Shown one piece after another: positions 1 to 5,628 of a stretch of 5,873 nt of DNA. Source of the DNA: AEGEAN-183 sp964002385 (GTDB lineage: Bacteria > Pseudomonadota > Gammaproteobacteria > Magnimaribacterales > Magnimaribacteraceae). Position 1 is the first letter of the stretch, and every line of letters starts with the position of its first letter. A model generated the notes under the pieces. The model was not told the origin of the DNA and did no database searches. It saw only the letters and a list, made by a program, of their open reading frames with translations. Location of the stretch: the NCBI GenBank assembly GCA_964002385.1, contig CAXFFS010000082.1, positions 1-5,873 of the forward strand, given 5' to 3'. Both the position numbers and the translations under genes were made by a program.

Positions 1-486
1 GAAATGAAAGAAAAGAAAGCGAGAGTGGAAGATGCTCTTCATTCTACAAGAGCAGCAGTTGAAGAAGGTGTAGTAGCTGGAGGCGGTGTTGCTTTAGTCA
101 GGGCTCTGCAAAAACTTGAGGGACTGGAAGGAGACAATGAAGATCAAAATGTTGGTATCGGCATCGCTTTGAGAGCCATGGAGATACCGCTAAGGCAAAT
201 TACCAGTAATGCTGGGGAAGAAGCCTCTGTTGTTTTAGACAAAGTAAAAGCAGGAAAAGCTGACTTTGGTTATAACGCGGCAACGGGAGAGTATGGAGAC
301 ATGATTAAAATGGGTATTCTTGATCCTGCGAAGGTAACAAGAACCGCACTTCAGGCAGCTGGTTCAGTTGCTGGTCTTATGATTACAACTGAAGCAATGG
401 TTTCTGAAATTCCGGAAGAGAGTTCAGGTGGTGGAATGCCTGGAGGAATGCCTCCTGGAATGGATGGAATGGGCGGCATGATGTAA
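1..486 (+). CDS. groL: Chaperonin GroEL (60 kDa), C-terminal part; 5' end outside the window
   Basis: This is the last 161 codons of the ATP-driven GroEL chaperonin, which folds cytosolic proteins in a double-ring cage capped by GroES. The frame is open from base 1, so the ATG at base 4 is an internal methionine and not the start. The fragment begins in the intermediate/equatorial domain just before KARVEDALH. The Asp of VEDAL (bases 31-33) matches the ATP-hydrolysing Asp398 of E. coli GroEL. Next come VVAGGGVAL and then the nucleotide-pocket segments NAATGEYG and GILDPAKVTRTAL. The protein ends in the flexible Gly/Met-rich tail (PGGMPPGMDGMGGMM) typical of bacterial GroEL. About 390 residues should lie to the left, presumably preceded by groES, as is usual. 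A strong terminator follows 5 nt after the stop, so this is the end of its operon. Family assignment is certain; whether the genome has other groEL copies cannot be seen. Confidence 0.98.
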   Translation, partial: EMKEKKARVEDALHSTRAAVEEGVVAGGGVALVRALQKLEGLEGDNEDQNVGIGIALRAMEIPLRQITSNAGEEASVVLDKVKAGKADFGYNAATGEYGDMIKMGILDPAKVTRTALQAAGSVAGLMITTEAMVSEIPEESSGGGMPGGMPPGMDGMGGMM

Positions 487-491
487 TAAGA

Positions 492-519
492 AAAAGGCCC
501 TTCGGGGCCTTTTCTTTTT
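492..519 (+). terminator. Intrinsic terminator of groEL, UUCG tetraloop
   Basis: A perfect 9-bp stem (AAAAGGCCC at 492-500 with GGGCCTTTT at 505-513) is closed by a TTCG loop on a C-G pair, the extra-stable cUUCGg tetraloop. A T-rich run continues to 519, broken by one C. It begins 5 nt after the groEL stop codon. Confidence 0.93.
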
Positions 520-579
520 CTTACCCAAAATTTTCATAGTTCCTCTATATCTTGTAAGATAATCTCAAAGGAGAGGTAT

Positions 580-1218
580 ATGGAAGATTTAGTTAATATG
601 TTATTTCGTTGGGGACACATCTTAGTGGGTGTCACCTGGATTGGACTTTTATATTATTTTAACTTTGTTCAAACTGAATATTTTAAGGAAGCCGAAGAAG
701 AAGCAAGAAAAGATGCTGTTGCTAAGCTAGCACCCAGAGCTTTATGGTGGTTTAGATGGGCCGCTTTATTTACTTTTATAACAGGCCTGTACCTGCTTTA
801 TTCGATTACTCTAAGAGTTAACTTAGATATCATTCTTGGTGTCACTATGGGTACCTTTATGATGCTTAATGTATGGGGAATTATCTGGCCTAATCAGAAG
901 ATTGTCATAGGACTAAAAGAAGGTGACCCAGGTGTTGCCGGACCAAAAGCAGGTTTGGCTTCAAGAACAAACACTTTGTTCTCATTGCCAATGCTTTACT
1001 TTATGGTTTCTTCCGCTCATCTTCCTCATGGGGGATATTTAATGGTTCAAGGGGACATGAGCTCCACTGCTTTTTTAGCCGGTATATTTATCATTTTAGC
1101 CATTCAAGCAAACGCAATATGGGGAAAAATGTTTGGTTTTATAACTTCGGTTAGGGACGTAATAATCTCTGGATTTGTGTTAACAGTAATTCTTTCCAGT
1201 ATTAGCTATTATTTATAA
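580..1218 (+). CDS. PuuD-family (urate oxidase N-terminal-like) membrane protein, short form without cytochrome c
   Basis: This is a 212-residue inner-membrane protein resembling the N-terminal membrane domain of bacterial urate hydroxylase PuuD. Family-like segments are WGHILVGVTWIG (residues 11-22), RALWWFRW (53-60), WPNQK (103-107) and SRTNTLFSLPMLYFM (128-142). I count about six hydrophobic helices, near 10-30, 56-76, 83-103, 131-147, 163-182 and 192-211. His13, His147 and His150 are possible metal or haem ligands. Full PuuD is roughly twice as long, with more helices and a C-terminal cytochrome c domain; this protein has no CXXCH motif. It is not a broken gene: the frame is intact and it has a strong Shine-Dalgarno (AAAGGAGAGG, 567-576) and its own terminator. 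A weak promoter-like TTTTCA (531-536) and TAAGAT (555-560) lie upstream but are unconvincing. No purine-catabolism genes are nearby, so urate oxidation should not be assumed. Family membership is fairly sure; function is unknown. Confidence 0.85.
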   Translation: MEDLVNMLFRWGHILVGVTWIGLLYYFNFVQTEYFKEAEEEARKDAVAKLAPRALWWFRWAALFTFITGLYLLYSITLRVNLDIILGVTMGTFMMLNVWGIIWPNQKIVIGLKEGDPGVAGPKAGLASRTNTLFSLPMLYFMVSSAHLPHGGYLMVQGDMSSTAFLAGIFIILAIQANAIWGKMFGFITSVRDVIISGFVLTVILSSISYYL

Positions 1219-1219
1219 A

Positions 1220-1248
1220 TTGACAAACAAACTAAAGAGGGCTTTAAG
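1220..1248 (+). promoter_or_regulatory. Possible sigma-70 promoter overlapping the terminator, for the SLC13 permease
   Basis: A perfect -35 box TTGACA (1220-1225) starts 1 nt after the PuuD-like stop codon. It is followed 17 nt later by TTTAAG (1243-1248), a 4/6 match to TATAAT that falls in the loop of the terminator hairpin. Transcription would start near 1255, in the T tract, giving a leader of about 44 nt. The -35 and spacing are good, but the -10 is poor and may be chance. A competing candidate is TAGAAT at 1287-1292. Confidence 0.33.
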
Positions 1249-1262
1249 GCCCTCTTTTTTTT
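1234..1262 (+). terminator. Intrinsic terminator after the PuuD-like gene
   Basis: A perfect 9-bp stem (AAAGAGGGC at 1234-1242 with GCCCTCTTT at 1249-1257) encloses a 6-nt loop. It runs into eight consecutive T residues (1255-1262). It lies 15 nt after the stop codon and separates this gene from the SLC13 permease. Confidence 0.93.
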
Positions 1263-1298
1263 GGAGCAATTATTTTTTTGTCCGGTTAGAATGCCGAG

Positions 1299-3068
1299 AT
1301 GGATCCTCAACTGCAAGTTGCACTGATAATCTTTGCATTATTGGGTTTTCTCATATGGGGTAAGTGGCGATATGATGGCGTAACGCTGGCGGCACTAGCT
1401 TTGATGGTCTTATTAGGACTTGTTCCAGCCAAAGAAGCTTTTTTAGGGTTTGGGCATCCGGCAGTGATTACAGTAGCGTTAGTACTTTTAATAAGTAAAG
1501 CGTTAGAAAAATCTGGATTCATTGGCATGATAGGAGATCTGTTAAAGCAGAGGATCACAGGAGAAATCCAATTTCTAATTCTTCTAATGTTTGTGGCTGG
1601 TTTTCTATCCTCTTTTATGAACAACATTGGTGCTATGGCTATGCTCTTACCTATAACTATAGGCATAACCCAGAAAATGAAATGGAATCCATCAAAGTTT
1701 CTGATGCCTTTAGCTTTTGCCTCTATTCTAGGTGGGATGAACACCAAGATTGGGACTCCACCTAATATCATTATTTCTGAGTTTAGAGAAGACTACGCTA
1801 ACCAGACATTTGAATTCTTTGATTTTGCTTTTGCCGGTTTACCCATTAGTCTCTTGGGCATAGTCTTTATAGCTTTAATAGGTTGGCGCTTGGTTAAATT
1901 GAGAGAAGAAGCTGGTGTACAAAGACCTCTGTTGGATATACAAGATTATTTAGTTGAAATGACCATTGATGAACAAAGTGAATTGGTTGGCAAGAGGGTA
2001 CATGAACTGACAAGTGCACTTGGAACAGATAACGTTTTAATGGGAGTGGTTTCAGACAAGGGTACTATTAGAAAACCTCATCATCGGGAAACTTTTGAAG
2101 CTTTACAGATCCTTGTATTGAAAATTTCTCCTGATGATGTAGCGGGGATACAAACTCAATTTGGATTAATAATTGATCCCGAACTAAAAGATCCAACACA
2201 GATAGGTGAATTAGGCGAAATAGAGGCTATGATCACACCTAGATCAAGACTGATAGGACGAAAGTACAATTATTTTAAACGTATGGCTGGAGGAGTATTT
2301 TCACTACTAGGCTTGTGGCGAAAGGGAACCAAATTTAGAAGAAGATTGGCAAGAGAGATATTCAAAGCTGGAGATGTCTTGCTTCTTTCTAGTAGGGACA
2401 CCGAAGATAGAGCAGCAGAAAAACTAGAACTGTTGGGCTTAATGCCTCTTTGGCAAAGAGAACTTGATGTAATAAGAGATACTTCTAAGGTAGTGCAAGC
2501 TTTGCTTATATTTGGAATTGCGCTTATAGCTGTTATCTTTTTTAACGTTAATATTATCGTGGCTTTTCTTATTTGTGTACTAGCCTATGCTTCCAGAAGG
2601 CTGTTAACGGGAGATGGACTGTACCGACATATAGAATGGCCTGTGGTGGTTATGCTTGGAGCTATGATCCCCATCGGAGGAGCTTTAACCAGTTCAGGAT
2701 TAACTGTAACCTCAGCCAATTTCATAACTAACTACCTTGGGGATGTACACGTTGCTTGGGTGTTGGTAGTTATCCTTGTATTCACTATGTTTATTTCTGA
2801 TTTAATCAACAATGCAGCCACGGCAGTCATAATGGCACCGCTTTCAATACAAGTAGCTGAACAAATGAGTCAGCCTATCGAACCTTTTTTAATGGCTGTA
2901 GCTGTCGGAGCAAGCTGTGCTTTTCTTTCTCCGATAGGACATCAATGCAATACCTTGGTAATGGGACCGGGTAACTATCGGTTTGGAGATTACTGGAAAT
3001 TAGGGTTGCCTTTAGAGATTTTGATAATAACTATCTCTATTCCAGTAATTATGAATACTTGGTTTTAG
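1299..3068 (+). CDS. SLC13/DASS-type permease with two RCK_C (TrkA-C) domains
   Basis: This 589-residue inner-membrane transporter belongs to the SLC13 (DASS) group within the ion transporter superfamily; relatives carry dicarboxylates, sulfate or other anions, usually with Na+. The layout is the usual split one. An N-terminal membrane half (about 5-200) carries SSFMNNIGAM (104-113) and GTPPN (152-156). A soluble insert holds two RCK_C domains (about 210-292 and 298-380). A C-terminal membrane half (about 397-587) carries the matching SDLINNAATA (500-509) and SPIGHQCNTLV (544-554). The paired NN motifs are the inverted-repeat equivalents of the Ser-Asn-Thr motifs that hold substrate and sodium. 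RCK_C domains bind small regulators in K+ channels, so gating by a ligand is plausible. ATG 1299 is the first possible start, because an in-frame TAG lies at 1287-1289. No clear Shine-Dalgarno precedes it. Substrate cannot be read from sequence. Its 3' end lies 20 nt from the end of the convergent mscS-like gene. Confidence 0.92.
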   Translation: MDPQLQVALIIFALLGFLIWGKWRYDGVTLAALALMVLLGLVPAKEAFLGFGHPAVITVALVLLISKALEKSGFIGMIGDLLKQRITGEIQFLILLMFVAGFLSSFMNNIGAMAMLLPITIGITQKMKWNPSKFLMPLAFASILGGMNTKIGTPPNIIISEFREDYANQTFEFFDFAFAGLPISLLGIVFIALIGWRLVKLREEAGVQRPLLDIQDYLVEMTIDEQSELVGKRVHELTSALGTDNVLMGVVSDKGTIRKPHHRETFEALQILVLKISPDDVAGIQTQFGLIIDPELKDPTQIGELGEIEAMITPRSRLIGRKYNYFKRMAGGVFSLLGLWRKGTKFRRRLAREIFKAGDVLLLSSRDTEDRAAEKLELLGLMPLWQRELDVIRDTSKVVQALLIFGIALIAVIFFNVNIIVAFLICVLAYASRRLLTGDGLYRHIEWPVVVMLGAMIPIGGALTSSGLTVTSANFITNYLGDVHVAWVLVVILVFTMFISDLINNAATAVIMAPLSIQVAEQMSQPIEPFLMAVAVGASCAFLSPIGHQCNTLVMGPGNYRFGDYWKLGLPLEILIITISIPVIMNTWF

Positions 3069-3088
3069 TCTTTTTCTAAGATGCTTAG

Positions 3089-4168
3089 CTAGGATTGGTT
3101 TTCTACATAAATTGACTGACTAGGGAAAGCAAAATCAGAACCGTTCGATTCAACAGCTTCTATAATTTTAAATATTAGCTTTTCTTTGAGATCACTAAAA
3201 TCTGCAAAGCCCACTGGGTCTGTATGACAAATTAGCTTAAGATCAATGGAGCTGGAGGCTAGCTCTGAAACTTTGACAAAGTTGTCTTTTGTTAAATCAA
3301 CGGGTAAGTTCTTTTTATCTTTTATATAGGCTTCGATGTCTGAGCAGATGCTCTTAAACTGCTCTATCTTAGTATTATAGGTTAAGTTAATTGTCCAATC
3401 TAACCTTCGTAATTCCATCATTTGATGATTAACTACTTGGGCATCAGATAAGTCAGCATTAGGGACAAAAACTGGTGAAGAATCAAACAATCTAACTGTA
3501 GTCGATCTAAATCCAATATGGTCTACTATGCCGTGAAGAGAGCTTCCAATCCTTATCCTATCTCCCTTTTGAAATCTGTTTTCACTTAAGATAAAAATAC
3601 CAGCAAATATATTTTTAAAAACATCTTGAGCTCCAAGAGCCAGAGCAACTCCAAATAGACCTAAACCTGCAATAATTGGGCCAATCTGTATTCCCCATAT
3701 ATCTAAGATCATAGCTGCAGCTATGATCCATATAAGAACTTCAAGGGTCTTTCTTAGCCAATCAACCATAGCTTCTGTCATCCACTTGTTGTCTAACAAA
3801 GAAAGTAGAGGTCCGCACAAGCTTGCCAGGGCACTAAAAATAGTAAATATCACTAACATCTTTATAAGTGTGGTAGCAAAAAAGTCTAAAGATCCTTCAA
3901 GAGGCAAATAAAAAGTGATTAGATAAAAACCAAAAACTATAGGAATAAAGCCCAGAGGATTTCTTAGTGATTCTATAATTTTGTCATCCAATCTGTTGTC
4001 ACTTTGCTTGGCCTTTTTACTAAGCCAATCAATTAGTTTAGTTGATAAGAATCTTCCTAATAACCAACTTAGTACAATTATTACTAAACAAATAATAATT
4101 TCACCGATTCCAAATCCTCTTATCCCTTCATTCCAGGTTTCTTTTAAAATATCAATAAAATTGTTCAT
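3089..4168 (-). CDS. MscS-family small-conductance mechanosensitive channel
   Basis: This 359-residue inner-membrane protein belongs to the family that opens under membrane tension to release solutes after hypo-osmotic shock. Hydrophobic helices lie near residues 21-41, 72-90, 98-124 and 140-160. The pore-lining helix with its small-residue pattern follows (IIAGLGLFGVALALGAQDVFKNIFAG, about 165-190). Next come the beta domain (ENRFQKGDRIRIG onward to about 245, including FVPNADLSDAQVVN) and an alpha/beta C-terminal domain ending in FAFPSQSIYV (346-355), the typical family finish. It has five helices rather than the three of E. coli MscS (286 residues), so it is one of the mid-sized homologues. 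It is the second gene of an operon, its ATG lying 2 nt after the TGA of the corB-like gene, and its ribosome binding site lies inside that gene. No terminator is visible after the stop, and the convergent permease gene ends 20 nt away. Family assignment is firm; gating properties and any ion preference are unknown. Confidence 0.94.
   Translation of the reverse strand: MNNFIDILKETWNEGIRGFGIGEIIICLVIIVLSWLLGRFLSTKLIDWLSKKAKQSDNRLDDKIIESLRNPLGFIPIVFGFYLITFYLPLEGSLDFFATTLIKMLVIFTIFSALASLCGPLLSLLDNKWMTEAMVDWLRKTLEVLIWIIAAAMILDIWGIQIGPIIAGLGLFGVALALGAQDVFKNIFAGIFILSENRFQKGDRIRIGSSLHGIVDHIGFRSTTVRLFDSSPVFVPNADLSDAQVVNHQMMELRRLDWTINLTYNTKIEQFKSICSDIEAYIKDKKNLPVDLTKDNFVKVSELASSSIDLKLICHTDPVGFADFSDLKEKLIFKIIEAVESNGSDFAFPSQSIYVENQS
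3707..3728. repeat. Perfect 22-bp palindrome inside the mscS-like gene
   Basis: The half-site GATCATAGCTG (3707-3717) is followed at once by its exact reverse complement (3718-3728), centred on CTGCAG; symmetry breaks at both outer neighbours. On the minus strand it encodes the Ile-Ile-Ala-Ala-Ala-Met-Ile stretch of a membrane helix (about residues 148-154). My own estimate is that only a few windows per thousand of this size and composition would contain one by chance. In mRNA it could form a 9-bp hairpin with a 4-nt loop. Whether it binds a protein or is a coincidence of Ala codons is unknown. Confidence 0.75.
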
Positions 4169-4170
4169 TT

Positions 4171-5439
4171 TCAGTCCTCTTCTTCTTCCTCTATTTCAAT
4201 TCTCTCAGCCTTAGCCATTTTTACAACATTATCCTTAATCAAAACGGTTTCAAATCTGTATTCTCCTATTTTAATTCCTACATTACTTTCCGGTATAGAT
4301 TGAGCAGTCTCTAAAATGAGTCCACTAAGAGTTTTAGGACCATTAGTCGGTAATTCCCAATTAATCCTTTTATTAATGTCTCTTATCATCATACTACCTT
4401 CCAACATAAATGAACCGTCTGCCTGAGGCATAATATCCATTTTCTCTAATGTATCGGAAGTAATTTCACCTACTATTATTTCTAAAATATCTGTAAGGGT
4501 AATAAGTCCTTCAATATCTCCATATTCATCTACTATTAATCCAACACGTTTATTTTCTAATTGAAAGTTAGCTAATTGAGTATTTAAAGGGGTGTTTTCT
4601 GGAATAAATAAAGGATCCTGTATAAAATTCTTTAAAGAAGTTTTGCTTGGTTTATCTAAGCTCAAAAAATCCGCTTTTTTATTAGAGCTAATAAATCCAG
4701 ATATATTATCGATAGTATCTTTATAAAGCGGAATATAGGTGTATCTGAGGGCGTTTAAATTTTTTACTATATCCTCGATATCATCTTTAATGTTAATCCC
4801 TTCAATTTCGTTCTTCGCAATCATCACATCGTTTACAGATAGAGAATCCATATCAAAGATTCCCATTAGCATGTTTTCTTGTCTTTTGGGAACTCTAGAA
4901 GTTTGTAGTAAAGTTCTTAGTTCTTCCGGTTTTAACTCTTCGTTTTCTGCATCATTTAAATTTATTCCAATTAATTTAGTAATTCCATTTGAAACAAGGG
5001 TAACCAATGTAACTAACGGACTTAAGATTTTTGATAGCGGCTTAAGAAAATAGGAGGCAGGGAAGGCAATACTTTCAGGTTTTAGGGCTGCAATGGTCTT
5101 AGGCATTACTTCAGCAAAGATTATCATTATTATGGTCATAAATACTGTTACAGCTAATACAGCACTTTCACTCCAAATTCTTATAGCAATAACAGTTGCT
5201 ATAGCTGTAGCAAGTGTGTGAGTGAAGTTATTTCCTATTAAGATAACACCCAAAAGCCTATCCGTTCTTTCCAACAATTTAGTTACTCTTCTTGCTGATC
5301 TATTCTTTTCTTTTACAAGGTGTTTTAAGCGATAACGATTTATTGCCATCATGCTAGTTTCAGAACTTGAAAAAAACGCCGATAGGAATATTAATACTCC
5401 AATTAGAGAAAATAGGATCCAGACAGGAATTTCGTTCAA
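4171..5439 (-). CDS. corB: CNNM/CorB (HlyC/CorC) family divalent cation transporter, YfjD-like
   Basis: This 422-residue inner-membrane protein belongs to the family linked to Mg2+ (and Co2+ tolerance) transport. Its DUF21/CNNM membrane domain (about 5-190) contains SSSETSMMAINRYRLKHL (24-41), LIGNN (67-71) and FAEVMPKTIAALKPE (108-122), the polar segments that form the ion site in the family. Then come a CBS-domain pair (about 202-328; DVMIAKNEI, VDEYGDIEGLITLTDILE) and a C-terminal CorC_HlyC domain (about 340-418) with the IGEYRFETVL segment. It ends in an acidic EEEEED tail. The start is TTG at 5439: no ATG or GTG exists between the in-frame stop (5463-5461) and Met30. This start puts SSSET at residue 24, as I recall for E. 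coli YfjD (428 residues). No Shine-Dalgarno is seen before it. Gene 1 of an operon with the mscS-like gene, 2 nt apart. CBS pairs in this family bind Mg-ATP, so nucleotide control is likely. Ion specificity is inferred. Confidence 0.92.
   Translation of the reverse strand: MNEIPVWILFSLIGVLIFLSAFFSSSETSMMAINRYRLKHLVKEKNRSARRVTKLLERTDRLLGVILIGNNFTHTLATAIATVIAIRIWSESAVLAVTVFMTIIMIIFAEVMPKTIAALKPESIAFPASYFLKPLSKILSPLVTLVTLVSNGITKLIGINLNDAENEELKPEELRTLLQTSRVPKRQENMLMGIFDMDSLSVNDVMIAKNEIEGINIKDDIEDIVKNLNALRYTYIPLYKDTIDNISGFISSNKKADFLSLDKPSKTSLKNFIQDPLFIPENTPLNTQLANFQLENKRVGLIVDEYGDIEGLITLTDILEIIVGEITSDTLEKMDIMPQADGSFMLEGSMMIRDINKRINWELPTNGPKTLSGLILETAQSIPESNVGIKIGEYRFETVLIKDNVVKMAKAERIEIEEEEED
4174..4179 (-). 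promoter_or_regulatory. Ribosome binding site of the mscS-like gene, inside the corB-like gene
   Basis: On the minus strand GAGGAC (4179-4174) forms the last Glu-Asp codons of the corB-like gene and ends 5 nt before the mscS ATG at 4168. It lies in a purine-rich run encoding five consecutive Glu residues. It is the only Shine-Dalgarno candidate for mscS, so the acidic tail and the initiation signal share the same bases, which favours coupled translation. Confidence 0.7.
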
Positions 5440-5511
5440 TGGAATTAAGCGATAATGGCTTTAAGAATAAAAAAAGAGTTCAAAAATGTAATGTTTCTAT
5501 TATTTTGATCC

Positions 5512-5540
5512 ATTATATCTTAAGGACCTATTTCTTAAAA
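5512..5540 (-). promoter_or_regulatory. Candidate promoter of the corB-like/mscS operon
   Basis: On the minus strand a perfect -10 box TATAAT lies at 5517-5512. A weak -35-like TTTTAA (5540-5535, 3/6) stands 17 nt upstream. The predicted start near 5505 leaves a leader of about 65 nt before the TTG. The region is AT-rich, so a chance TATAAT is possible, but position and orientation fit the operon. The -35 overlaps a 25-bp dyad (5529-5553). Confidence 0.45.
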
Positions 5541-5553
5541 ATAACAAGAAATA
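5529..5553. repeat. Dyad-symmetric element in the divergent promoter region, possible operator
   Basis: The 8-bp arms TATTTCTT (5529-5536) and AAGAAATA (5546-5553) are perfect inverted repeats separated by 9 nt. The element overlaps the presumed -35 of the corB-like promoter and ends 10 nt before the -35 of the rpsP promoter. Geometry and place resemble an operator for a dimeric regulator. The arms are AT-rich, so chance is a real alternative. Confidence 0.4.
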
Positions 5554-5563
5554 CATTTTTTAG

Positions 5564-5591
5564 TTGAAAGGTATCTCATATCCCTTAGAAT
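5564..5591 (+). promoter_or_regulatory. Probable sigma-70 promoter of rpsP
   Basis: The -35 box TTGAAA (5564-5569, 5/6) and the -10 box TAGAAT (5586-5591, 5/6) are 16 nt apart. A start near 5598 would give a leader of about 30 nt before the rpsP ATG. This is the best promoter match in the window and suits a highly expressed ribosomal gene. Confidence 0.62.
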
Positions 5592-5602
5592 AAGCGCCTT
5601 TT

Positions 5603-5618
5603 TAAGCATATAAGCATA
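5603..5618 (+). repeat. Tandem 8-bp repeat in the rpsP leader
   Basis: TAAGCATA occurs twice head-to-tail (5603-5610 and 5611-5618), 10 nt before the rpsP ATG and downstream of its promoter. It occupies the place where a Shine-Dalgarno would be expected, and no good one is seen. Its role is unknown; it may simply be a small duplication. Confidence 0.6.
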
Positions 5619-5628
5619 ATAATAGTTA

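Noticed and set aside
430..483. Gly/Met repeats at the groEL 3' end as a repeat element
   Set aside because: This is the normal GGM-rich C-terminal tail of GroEL.
580..1218. PuuD-like gene as a truncated pseudogene
   Set aside because: The frame is intact, the ribosome binding site and terminator are strong, and the sequence after the stop shows no remnant of a cytochrome c domain.
1291..1326. 11-codon open frame from ATG 1291 overlapping the permease start
   Set aside because: It has no Shine-Dalgarno and the ATG lies inside a candidate -10 box; it is probably chance.
1307..1771. 154-codon minus-strand open frame inside the permease gene
   Set aside because: It lies wholly opposite a clear SLC13 coding region and its translation has no recognisable domain; it is a shadow of the real gene.
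4670..4732. 8-bp inverted repeat TCCGCTTT / AAAGCGGA inside the corB-like gene
   Set aside because: The arms are 47 nt apart, within CBS-domain coding sequence, and not near a gene end; such pairs are common by chance.
4739..5053. 104-codon plus-strand open frame, with similar short ones at 3723-3911, 3981-4214 and 5367-5567
   Set aside because: The first three lie opposite the corB-like or mscS-like genes; the last overlaps the corB-like start and the intergenic region. Their compositions are low-complexity reverse complements of membrane helices or AT-rich spacer.
5325..5455. 11-bp direct repeat TTAAGCGATAA at 5325-5335 and 5445-5455
   Set aside because: A few exact 11-mer repeats are expected by chance in an AT-rich window of this size, and one copy encodes conserved residues of the CorB-like protein.
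5445..5513. 22-codon minus-strand open frame (MDQNNRNITF...) just upstream of the corB-like TTG, a possible leader peptide
   Set aside because: Its ATG overlaps the TATAAT box, so it would not be on a transcript from that promoter; it has no Shine-Dalgarno and no run of regulatory codons.
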